A stretch of 31,358 nucleotides of DNA from Intestinibacter sp034113885 (GTDB lineage: Bacteria; Bacillota; Clostridia; Peptostreptococcales; Peptostreptococcaceae), in the NCBI RefSeq assembly GCF_034113885.1, contig NZ_JAXEWM010000107.1, positions 1-31,358 of the forward strand. The letters run 5' to 3'. Position 1 is the stretch's first letter. The number at the start of each line of letters is the position of its first letter. Below are positions 24,846 through 31,358 of the stretch, in pieces. The position numbers and the translations under genes are program-made. Under the pieces are notes generated by a model. That model worked only from the letters and a program-made list of their open reading frames with translations. It made no database searches and was not told the DNA's origin.

Positions 24846-25370
24846 TTAAACTAATCTAATATCTACACCTAAATTGTACGGTGCCTCTAATTCTATTTTT
24901 ACGCCTTCGAAATCAGCTATATAATACTTCTCACCTTGCTTCAAATCACTTGTAAATGGGATTTTAATATCATCCTTGGAGGAGTATATATACGCAATTT
25001 CCTTTAGTATAATAAAGTCCAATCTTTTTATATAAATATACTTGCAATTAAATTCACTTTCTTCGCCAAAGCAATACTCTAAAGTATTCTTTGTCCCTAT
25101 ATATACATAATTCGTATTAAATGAAAAATCCTTATCTTATACACCGTTTAACACTGGAAAAGCTACTATCCTATAAATTCCCCTCATATCTACTTGATAA
25201 TCGCGCTTATTTTCATTATCTTGCCTTTTTACGATTTTATCTAAATACTCAAGGTCGTTATCTCTGAGCTTTTCTAAATATACATTTATCTCCCCCTTAT
25301 CGCAATTCCATTTCCATTCAAATCTTATTTTATTCTTTCCATATAATGTAATTTTTTCATTATTTATCAT
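24846..25370 (-). pseudogene. Unknown gene interrupted by one in-frame TAA
   Basis: The reading frame opens with ATG at 25370 (GGTGA about 5 nt upstream) and runs 77 codons to a TAA at 25139-25137. The same frame stays open for 96 more codons to a second TAA at 24848-24846. The second part (DKDFSFNTNYVYIG to EAPYNLGVDIRLV) has normal composition. It has no ATG or GTG start; its first TTG is far inside and has no ribosome site. This looks like one gene of about 174 codons broken by a single point mutation at codon 78, or a sequencing error. The protein would be rich in beta-strands, with a tryptophan motif (IRFEWKWNCDKGEINVY) near residue 15 that could be the start of a beta-sandwich. It lies 12 nt after the previous gene and 43 nt before the next. 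Confidence 0.7.
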
Positions 25371-25382
25371 ATTTTCACCATA

Positions 25383-26387
25383 TTATTTTATTTCTGGATA
25401 AACTGTACTAATCGTATTGTAGATTAAATCTACAAATAAATCTTCACCAATTAAATCTATAACCTGTTCTAAGTTCAAGCTATATGGAAGCTTTTCGTAT
25501 ATCTTGTATATATTTTTTTCTATCGAGCTATCTATTTTATCCTTAAATCTATAATCATCAAATACTAAATCACACATCAAATCTTCAACTATTTCTAAAA
25601 TATATTCCTTTGACTTAATCAAATCATTTAATTTTTCAACATTTAAAAGCTGCGACTTTTCTATTTCCAATTCTATTAATTTTATTTTTTCATTTAATAT
25701 ATACTTTTCTAGCTCTAGCTCAAAATGCTCTTTAATGTATCTATTCATAAATAGATTTAAATCGCTTGTTTTGTCAAACATATCCTCTGTATTTGATTTG
25801 TTGCTTTTTCGATTTAATTCCTCGATTGTATTTAATTTTAAACTATTTAACAATGATTTTAAATTACCTGCTAAAATATACAGCGATAATTTACTTATCA
25901 AATCAAATTCCTCTAAATTTTTGTCTGCATTTAATTCAATATATCTTGTAAAATAATTTTTATCTTTAAATATAATTTTTTCTGCTTCCTCTAGACAGAG
26001 CTTTTGATTGTTTTTCGTAAATTTATCGAATATAGATTTTTTATTTTTAGGGATTATAAAATCTATATTTTTACTGTTTATAGGTATATTTTTTACACTT
26101 TCAACTAATTTATTTTTGCGGTATTTTTTTATTAAATAAAACTCTATTTCATTATTTACTTCAATTATGTTCTTACCAAGCTCATCTATTGAACAATCTT
26201 TTATTTTTAATCCTAACTGGCTCTCTATAATTTTTTTGAAATAGTATAAAACAATATATCTAGGTAAATTGAATTTTTGACCATTTTGCATTTGAAAATC
26301 ACCTAAATTAAATTCTCTTTGATTTTTATACAATTTATTTAAATATACACCACATAATTTCAATATACCTTTTCTTTCAGTATTCAT
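25383..26387 (-). CDS. Protein of unknown function, first gene of the operon
   Basis: I do not recognise this 334-aa protein. It has no signal peptide or membrane segment. The N-terminal 95 residues are mixed (ILKLCGVYLNKLY, FNLPRYIVLYYFKKIIE). The rest is helical, with a strong charged stretch near residues 215-265 (ELELEKYILNEKIKLIELE) that may be coiled coil. The ATG at 26387 has GGGGGT about 8 nt upstream; a TTG two codons earlier is less likely. A near-consensus promoter lies about 37 nt upstream, back to back with the hydF promoter, making this the first gene of a minus-strand operon with the interrupted gene and the three unknown genes below. Confidence 0.65.
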   Translation of the reverse strand: MNTERKGILKLCGVYLNKLYKNQREFNLGDFQMQNGQKFNLPRYIVLYYFKKIIESQLGLKIKDCSIDELGKNIIEVNNEIEFYLIKKYRKNKLVESVKNIPINSKNIDFIIPKNKKSIFDKFTKNNQKLCLEEAEKIIFKDKNYFTRYIELNADKNLEEFDLISKLSLYILAGNLKSLLNSLKLNTIEELNRKSNKSNTEDMFDKTSDLNLFMNRYIKEHFELELEKYILNEKIKLIELEIEKSQLLNVEKLNDLIKSKEYILEIVEDLMCDLVFDDYRFKDKIDSSIEKNIYKIYEKLPYSLNLEQVIDLIGEDLFVDLIYNTISTVYPEIK

Positions 26388-26423
26388 ACCCAAATACCCC
26401 CAAAAGATTTTTCACTTAATAAC

Positions 26424-26453
26424 AGTATAATTCATAAATACAATAATTATCAA
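26424..26453 (-). promoter_or_regulatory. Promoter of the unknown-function operon
   Basis: On the minus strand TTGATA (26448-26453) and TATACT (26424-26429) are separated by 18 nt, in the 235-bp gap divergent to hydF. Each box differs from consensus at one base. Confidence 0.65.
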
Positions 26454-26512
26454 CAGGTTCAACTTATTAGCCCACATTGAATTTATACTTTTTATATTAA
26501 TTTTTCCATTTA

Positions 26513-26542
26513 TTGATAATTAAAAACTCACTGTGATATAAT
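26513..26542 (+). promoter_or_regulatory. Promoter of the hydF-aspA operon
   Basis: TTGATA (26513-26518) and TATAAT (26537-26542) are separated by 18 nt. TGA before the -10 gives an extended box. The transcript would start near 26549, leaving a leader of about 75 nt. Confidence 0.75.
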
Positions 26543-26574
26543 TACTTTATTGAGTTATTTTAATTTGTAAATTT

Positions 26575-26595
26575 ACCTTGCTTTTTTTGCAAGGT
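26575..26595 (+). repeat. Hairpin in the hydF leader
   Basis: ACCTTGC and GCAAGGT form a perfect 7-bp stem around a loop of seven T, 12 nt before the GGGGGG of the hydF ribosome site. It does not look like a terminator, because no T-run follows. A role in mRNA stability or translation is possible. Confidence 0.55.
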
Positions 26596-26622
26596 CATAT
26601 TATTTTAAAGGGGGGAATTTCA

Positions 26623-27846
26623 ATGAGTTTAAACTCTACACCTTCTGCAGAACGTGTTCACATAGGTATATTTGGAAAACGTAATGCTGGTAAATCAAGT
26701 GTAATAAATGCAATCACAGATCAAAATTTAGCAATAGTATCAGATGTCAAAGGTACAACAACTGACCCAGTTTCAAAGGCAATGGAATTATTACCTTTAG
26801 GACCAGTTATTATAATAGATACTCCAGGTCTTGACGATGTCGGAGAACTTGGAAAAATGCGTGTTCAAAAGAGCTATCAGGTTTTAAATAAAACAGACAT
26901 AGCAATACTAGTTATAGACGGTACTCTAGGTGCTACGCCTGAAGACAACGCTTTAATAGAAAGATTTAAAGAAAAGAAAATTCCATATATAATCGTTATG
27001 AATAAATTAGATTTAGTAAAAGAAAAAGGAATAGATTTAGATATAGAAGATTCTCCTAATACTATATGGGTGAGCTCTGTAACTGGAGAAAATATATACG
27101 AGCTAAAGGAATTAATAGCAAAACAAGCTCCTACAGACGAATCAAAATTCCAAATCGTAGGGGATTTATTAGATCCTTCTGACTTTGTAGTGCTTGTAGT
27201 TCCTATAGACAAGGCTGCACCAAAGGGAAGATTAATCCTACCTCAACAACAAACCATAAGAGATATACTTGAAGCGGATGCAACTGCAATAGTAGTGAAA
27301 GAATACGAGCTTAGAGACACACTGGCTAATTTAAGCAAGAAACCAAAGCTAGTAATAACTGACTCTCAAGTTTTTGCAAAGGTATCTGCCGATACTCCTA
27401 AGGATATACTGCTTACTTCTTTCTCAATATTATTTGCTCGCTACAAAGGCGACCTAGAAGAAACTGTAAAAGGTGCAAAGGCAATAGAAACACTAGAAGA
27501 TGGAGATACAATTTTAATGTCTGAGGGATGTACTCATCACAGACAATGCGACGATATAGGTCGAGTTAAAATTCCTAGATGGATAATGCAACACTGTGGC
27601 AAACGACTAAACTTCGAATTCTCAAGTGGTACAGAATTTCCATCTGACCTATCAAAATATAAAATGATAGTTCACTGTGGCGGATGTACTCTAAATGCCA
27701 GAGAGATGAAATATAGAATAAAATGTGCACAAGATCAAAACATTCCTATAACTAACTACGGTATTTTAATAGCATATATGCAGGGAATACTACATAGAAC
27801 TGTAGAAGCATTTCCTCATATAGCGTATTTGTTAGAAGAAGAATAG
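26623..27846 (+). CDS. hydF: [FeFe]-hydrogenase H-cluster maturation GTPase HydF
   Basis: HydF is the scaffold GTPase on which the 2Fe subcluster is assembled before transfer to [FeFe] hydrogenase, working with the radical-SAM enzymes HydE and HydG (not in this window). The 407-aa protein shows a TrmE/Era-type GTPase: Walker A GKRNAGKS at residues 18-25, DTPGLDD, MNKLD. A dimerisation domain follows, then the metal-binding domain with C303-x-H305 (GCTHHRQC) and H351-C352-x2-C355 (VHCGGC). The chosen ATG has GGGGGG upstream; a longer in-frame ATG at 26578 lies inside the leader hairpin. aspA follows 10 nt later. The presence of HydF implies that the organism makes an [FeFe] hydrogenase, and so an anaerobic, H2-evolving or H2-consuming metabolism. 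Confidence 0.97.
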   Translation: MSLNSTPSAERVHIGIFGKRNAGKSSVINAITDQNLAIVSDVKGTTTDPVSKAMELLPLGPVIIIDTPGLDDVGELGKMRVQKSYQVLNKTDIAILVIDGTLGATPEDNALIERFKEKKIPYIIVMNKLDLVKEKGIDLDIEDSPNTIWVSSVTGENIYELKELIAKQAPTDESKFQIVGDLLDPSDFVVLVVPIDKAAPKGRLILPQQQTIRDILEADATAIVVKEYELRDTLANLSKKPKLVITDSQVFAKVSADTPKDILLTSFSILFARYKGDLEETVKGAKAIETLEDGDTILMSEGCTHHRQCDDIGRVKIPRWIMQHCGKRLNFEFSSGTEFPSDLSKYKMIVHCGGCTLNAREMKYRIKCAQDQNIPITNYGILIAYMQGILHRTVEAFPHIAYLLEEE

Positions 27847-27856
27847 GAGTGATTTT

Positions 27857-29254
27857 ATGACAGACGACAACAAAACAGCAAAGAGAATAGAAAAAGATAA
27901 ATTAGGAAAAGTAGCTATAGATCAAGACGCTCTTTATGGAATTCAAACAGCACGCGCACTTGAAAATTTCAAAATAAGCGACTCTAAAGTTAGAAAAGAG
28001 CTTATCTACTCAATAGTAACAGTTAAAAAAGCTGCAGCAATGGCAAACGAAAAAGTAAAGGCTCTAGATAAAGAAAGAGCAAATGCAATAGTCGAAGCCT
28101 GTAATTTAATACTTGCAGGAAAATACGATGACAATTTTGTCACAAATGCACTACAAGGTGGTGCTGGAACTTCGACTAATATGAATGTAAACGAGGTCAT
28201 AGCAAATTTGGCTCTAAAAATTTCAGGAAGAGAACCTGGTGACTACGACTACATACATCCCCTAGATCACGTAAATATGGGGCAATCTACAAATGATGTA
28301 TACCCTACTGCTCTTAGAATCGCTTCTATAAATTTAGTCAGAGCCTTAAGCGACGAATGCAGTAAATTACAAGAAGCTCTACAACGCAAGGAAAATGAAT
28401 TTGAATTTATAATTAAGCTTGGAAGAACTGAAATGATGGACGCACTACCTATTACTCTAGGTCAAGAGTTTGGCGCCTATGCACAAGCCATTGCTAGAGA
28501 TAGATGGAGAATTTACAAGGTTGAAGAGAGACTTAGACAGATAAATTTAGGCGGTACTGCTATCGGTACAGGAAGTAATGCCAACAAAATGTACACATTT
28601 AGAGTTATCGAAATAATAAGAGATTTGACAGGTATAGGTCTTGCAAAAGCCGAATACCCTATAGATTTAACACAAAATAACGATGTATTTGTAGAAGTTT
28701 CAGGGCTTTTAAAGGCGTTGGCTGTAAATATTATGAAAATAGCAACTGACCTTCGCATAATGAACTCAAAACCATTTGGAGAAATTAAATTGAGCGATAT
28801 GCAAGCAGGAAGCACAATTATGCCAGGTAAAGTCAACCCTGTCATCCCAGAAATGGTGACTCAAGTGGCAATAAAAGTAATGGCAAACGACAGTGCAATC
28901 AGTATGTGCGCTGCAAACGGCAACTTTGAATTAAATGCATTTATGCCATTAATTGCAGAAAGCCTTCTTGAGAGCTTGACTTTGCTTACAGAAACTCTAA
29001 AAATATTTAGAACTAAATGCATAAATACTCTAACTGCAAACGAAGGAAATTGCAAAAAGCATTTAGATAATTCAATAGTTTTACTTGCAACTGCTTTGGT
29101 TCCTTATATAGGATACGATATGGCTGCTGAAATTATATCAGAAAGCAATGAAGATCCTAAGAAGGTCAGAGAAATTGTATTAGAGAGAAAGTTAATGGAT
29201 GAGGATAAATTAAATGAAATTTTAAATTATCACCACACTATAACTTACTTATAA
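27857..29254 (+). CDS. aspA: Aspartate ammonia-lyase (aspartase)
   Basis: This enzyme of the aspartase/fumarase superfamily has 465 aa. The signature loop GSTIMPGKVN is at residues 318-327 and contains the catalytic serine S319. Substrate motifs include GTSTNMNVNE near residue 103, HPLDHVNMGQSTNDV near residue 135, and GRTEMMDALPI. It converts L-aspartate to fumarate and ammonia. The N-terminus (RIEKDKLGKVAIDQDALYG) and GTSTNMNVNE favour aspartase over class II fumarase, but fumarase cannot be fully excluded. It starts 10 nt after hydF with AGGAGTG upstream. Aspartase-like genes are repeatedly found beside hydEFG genes in clostridia, so the pairing may be functional rather than accidental. 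A strong terminator follows. Confidence 0.92.
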   Translation: MTDDNKTAKRIEKDKLGKVAIDQDALYGIQTARALENFKISDSKVRKELIYSIVTVKKAAAMANEKVKALDKERANAIVEACNLILAGKYDDNFVTNALQGGAGTSTNMNVNEVIANLALKISGREPGDYDYIHPLDHVNMGQSTNDVYPTALRIASINLVRALSDECSKLQEALQRKENEFEFIIKLGRTEMMDALPITLGQEFGAYAQAIARDRWRIYKVEERLRQINLGGTAIGTGSNANKMYTFRVIEIIRDLTGIGLAKAEYPIDLTQNNDVFVEVSGLLKALAVNIMKIATDLRIMNSKPFGEIKLSDMQAGSTIMPGKVNPVIPEMVTQVAIKVMANDSAISMCAANGNFELNAFMPLIAESLLESLTLLTETLKIFRTKCINTLTANEGNCKKHLDNSIVLLATALVPYIGYDMAAEIISESNEDPKKVREIVLERKLMDEDKLNEILNYHHTITYL

Positions 29255-29266
29255 GATAAAAAAATT

Positions 29267-29318
29267 AAAAGAAGTATTGTAAATCAATCTTAAAATAATT
29301 TACAATACTTCTTTTTTA
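29267..29318 (+). terminator. Strong terminator after aspA
   Basis: The segment 29267-29284 is the exact reverse complement of 29298-29315, giving an 18-bp stem with a 13-nt loop that runs into six T. It ends the hydF-aspA transcript 12 nt after the stop codon. Confidence 0.9.
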
Positions 29319-29389
29319 TTAGCTATTAAAATTTATTTTTTTCTAAAATACATTGACTTTTATAAAAAAAAATTATACAATAATATTCC

Positions 29390-29407
29390 ACCTCAAAAAT
29401 ATGAGGT
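29390..29407. repeat. Short hairpin between convergent genes
   Basis: ACCTCA (29390-29395) and TGAGGT (29402-29407) form a perfect 6-bp stem with an AAAATA loop, followed on the plus strand by CTTT. It is the second of three hairpins between aspA and the UPF0371 gene and may be a back-up terminator. Confidence 0.45.
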
Positions 29408-29450
29408 CTTTAAAATACTAATACTTACACGAATAAAAATAATAATTTAC

Positions 29451-29475
29451 AGCCTTCTATTCTTCATAGAAGGCT
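29451..29475. terminator. Hairpin ending the UPF0371 gene
   Basis: AGCCTTCTAT (29451-29460) pairs exactly with ATAGAAGGCT (29466-29475) around TCTTC. On the minus strand it lies 39 nt after the UPF0371 stop and is followed by GTAAATTATTATTTTTA; on the plus strand by CATTTTCTTTT. It is probably a terminator usable on either strand. Confidence 0.7.
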
Positions 29476-29514
29476 CATTTTCTTTTATATCAAATCTATT
29501 TAAAATCAACTCTT

Positions 29515-31020
29515 TTATACATAGTATAAGTTTTGAGAAGGATAAACAGCTTCACAAGTCACATCTACACCTAATTTTCTAAATGTTTGTTCATCATCCT
29601 TAGTAAGCATAGTTGTTGAATGAGCTTGTACATCTTTTAAGTTCGCTAATTCATCCATAGCCATTTGTGCTGGTGGATTTGTAACTGCACAGATTGAAAG
29701 AGCTGTCAATACTTCTTCTAAGCTAAGTGAAACTTGTCTACTTCCTAGAGTTTCTGTTTTTAATTTTACAATAGGTTCTAATATAACTGGTGATATTAAT
29801 AACATATCATCTGGAATATTTGCTAAATGTTTTACAGCGTTTAATATTGCAGCTGCACTAGCACACATTAATTCAGAGCTTCTTCCTGTTATTATTGTTC
29901 CGTCATTTAATTCTAATGCAACAACTGAACATATTTCATCCTTATCTGAATTTGAATTAAGTTTTTCGCTGTATTCTCTAGCCGGAAGTACGACTTTTCT
30001 ATCTTCAGGTTTTAAGTTTGATTTTTCCATGATTAGAGACATAGTGTCATATGAACTCTTGTTAACTTCACCTTTTTTATATTCACAACCAGTTTTAAAG
30101 TATCTTCTGATTATTTCTTGTCTTGATGCTTCACTTACAGCTTCGTCGTCGTATATCCCAAATCCAACTCTGTTTACACCCATATCTGTTGGTGATTGGA
30201 AGATTGATTCTTTTCCTGTTATTTTTTCGATTATTTTCTTAAGAACAGGGAATAATTCTAAATCTCTGTTGTAGTTTGTAGCCTTTACTCCATATCTATC
30301 TAAGTGGAATGAATCTAGCATATTCACGTCTTTTAAATCTACAGTTGCAGCTTCATATGCCACGTTTACTGGATGATTTAAATGAAGATTCCAAACTGGG
30401 AAAGTTTCAAATTTAGAATATCCTACTGAATTTCCTCTTTTATTTTCATGATATAATTGGCTTAAGCAAGTTCCAAGCTTACCACTATTTGGTCCTGGAG
30501 CAGTAACTACAACTATTGGTTTAGTAGTTTCTATATATGGATTTGCGCCAAAACCTTCTTCACTAACTATAGTATCTACATCAGATGGATATCCTTTAGT
30601 TGGACCATGCTTGTAGACTTTTATACCACGACGTTCTAGCTTATTTATGAATACTGTAGTCGCAGGTTGTCCTTCATATCTCGTTATAACTACACTGTTT
30701 ACATCTAGCTCATAAGTTCTCAAATCGTCTATTAATCTTAGAACCTCCATATCGTAAGTTATACCGAAGTCTCCTCTTTTTTTGTTTCTTTCTATGTCTC
30801 CAGCGTAAACACAAATTATAACCTCTACTTGATCCTTTATATTTTGTAGAACTTTAATCTTTGCATTTTCATCAAATCCAGGTAAAACCCTCTTTGCATG
30901 TAAATCGCCTATAAGCTTTCCTCCAAACTCTATATATAGCTTGTCGAAATTATTAACTCTCTCTAATATATATTTAGATTGTTGTTCTAAATATTTTTTT
31001 GCATCAAAACCTTGCTTCAT
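29515..31020 (-). CDS. UPF0371/DUF1846 family protein
   Basis: This 501-aa cytoplasmic protein matches the length and motifs of the DUF1846 (UPF0371) family: the N-terminus GFDAKKYLEQQSKYILERV, then YIEFGGKL and HAKRVLPGFD. A P-loop-like turn VVTAPGPNSGK lies near residue 172, followed by KFETFPVWNLHLNHPVNVAYEAAT. The PxGxNSGK-like turn and a Rossmann-type pattern suggest nucleotide binding, but the function is unknown to me. The ATG has GAGAGGTG upstream and a promoter about 120 nt before it, leaving a long AT-rich leader without recognisable structure. It is monocistronic, convergent with aspA. Confidence 0.88.
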   Translation of the reverse strand: MKQGFDAKKYLEQQSKYILERVNNFDKLYIEFGGKLIGDLHAKRVLPGFDENAKIKVLQNIKDQVEVIICVYAGDIERNKKRGDFGITYDMEVLRLIDDLRTYELDVNSVVITRYEGQPATTVFINKLERRGIKVYKHGPTKGYPSDVDTIVSEEGFGANPYIETTKPIVVVTAPGPNSGKLGTCLSQLYHENKRGNSVGYSKFETFPVWNLHLNHPVNVAYEAATVDLKDVNMLDSFHLDRYGVKATNYNRDLELFPVLKKIIEKITGKESIFQSPTDMGVNRVGFGIYDDEAVSEASRQEIIRRYFKTGCEYKKGEVNKSSYDTMSLIMEKSNLKPEDRKVVLPAREYSEKLNSNSDKDEICSVVALELNDGTIITGRSSELMCASAAAILNAVKHLANIPDDMLLISPVILEPIVKLKTETLGSRQVSLSLEEVLTALSICAVTNPPAQMAMDELANLKDVQAHSTTMLTKDDEQTFRKLGVDVTCEAVYPSQNLYYV

Positions 31021-31141
31021 ACTTTAACACCTCTCTAATTTTTTGTCTTTAAAATAACTTTCTACAAATAAAAATATTATCTACTCTTTGAGCAAATATT
31101 TAAATACTAATTACACAAATACTATTTATCACTAAGCTTAT

Positions 31142-31170
31142 ATTATACAATCCTGTTCAAATTATTTCAA
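31142..31170 (-). promoter_or_regulatory. Promoter of the UPF0371 gene
   Basis: On the minus strand TTGAAA (31165-31170) and TATAAT (31142-31147) are separated by exactly 17 nt. It lies just after the terminator of the Cys-rich mini-protein gene and gives a leader of about 115 nt. Confidence 0.75.
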
Positions 31171-31203
31171 GATTTTATTCTTATAATATAATTATTTTTA
31201 TTC

Positions 31204-31231
31204 AAAAAAAGAGAAGAACTTAGTCTTCTCT
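31204..31231 (-). terminator. Terminator of the Cys-rich mini-protein gene
   Basis: On the minus strand AGAGAAGA pairs with TCTTCTCT around CTAAGT, an 8-bp stem that runs into seven T. It lies about 33 nt after the stop codon. Confidence 0.85.
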
Positions 31232-31263
31232 CTTGATATCTAAACAGCTGTAATTATAACCTA

Positions 31264-31358
31264 TTAGCAACAACCATCGTCGCCTATTTCACCACAACCA
31301 CAAACTATTAATAATAATATTAAAAATGGTATCCATGAACATATATCTATATCAGCCC
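31264..31358 (-). CDS. Cys-rich hydrophobic mini-protein, 3' part only
   Basis: A minus-strand frame enters at the right edge of the window and ends with TAA at 31266-31264. The visible 31 codons read as an acidic stretch (ADIDICSW), one hydrophobic segment (IPFLILLLIV) and a Cys/Gly tail (CGCGEIGDDGCC). Short proteins of this kind, with a single membrane segment and a Cys-Gly-rich end, occur in clostridia, some linked to sporulation, but I cannot assign a role. The 5' end lies outside the window. A strong terminator follows, which supports a real gene. Confidence 0.65.
   Translation of the reverse strand, partial: ADIDICSWIPFLILLLIVCGCGEIGDDGCC

Noticed and set aside
25137..25139. Recoding of the in-frame stop as selenocysteine or pyrrolysine
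   Set aside because: The codon is TAA, which is not used for either. Those use TGA or TAG.
1..31358. Mobile elements, integrases, tRNA or rRNA genes, CRISPR arrays
   Set aside because: I looked for transposase or integrase motifs, terminal repeats, regular repeat-spacer patterns and tRNA-like cloverleaf sequences and found none.

Overview
The window is AT-rich, low-GC Gram-positive DNA with strong Shine-Dalgarno sites (AGGAGG/GGTG types) and several extended -10 promoters. AddAB rather than RecBCD, an [FeFe]-hydrogenase maturase (HydF), a UPF0371/DUF1846 protein and a Cys-rich mini-protein point to an anaerobic clostridium. A Peptostreptococcaceae-like member of the Clostridia is my best guess, but no marker here fixes the genus.

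Layout. (1) Positions 1-13436, minus strand: a tightly packed DNA-end-processing run, in transcription order a RecC/AddB-like protein without a P-loop, a UvrD-type helicase, a small RecB-type nuclease with an Fe-S cysteine set, addB, addA, sbcD and the first codons of sbcC. Genes overlap or nearly touch, so the canonical AddAB and SbcCD machines appear to be co-expressed with a second, split AddAB-like trio. (2) Positions 13499-17302, minus: M19 dipeptidase, serine hydrolase with SxxK/SDN/KTG motifs, small membrane protein, and a GntP/DcuC-like permease, with hairpins between them. (3) Positions 17598-18870, plus: a two-gene ThrE-type amino-acid exporter with its own promoter. (4) Positions 18917-21300, minus: an RseC-like redox protein and a CsoR-type copper sensor, an apparently orphan cobalamin riboswitch with its own promoter and terminator, and dinB. 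(5) Positions 21301-21509, plus: an orphan terminator behind a possible small RNA. (6) Positions 21571-26387, minus: an operon-like block of five genes of unknown function. One is broken by a single in-frame TAA, and two look as if they carry PH-like folds. (7) Positions 26623-29254, plus: hydF-aspA, transcribed divergently from block 6. (8) Positions 29515-31358, minus: a UPF0371 protein and the 3' part of a Cys-rich mini-protein.

The most interesting region is the second split helicase-nuclease set next to addAB. The AddB-like subunit keeps the N-terminal fold pattern but its P-loop position is degenerate. The separate nuclease has exactly the AddB cysteine spacing (C, then C-x2-C-x5-C). 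Next in interest are the orphan B12 riboswitch, the interrupted unknown gene with its uncharacterised operon, and the candidate small RNA downstream of nothing else on its strand. Nothing here was searched against a database. Family calls rest on motifs read by eye.
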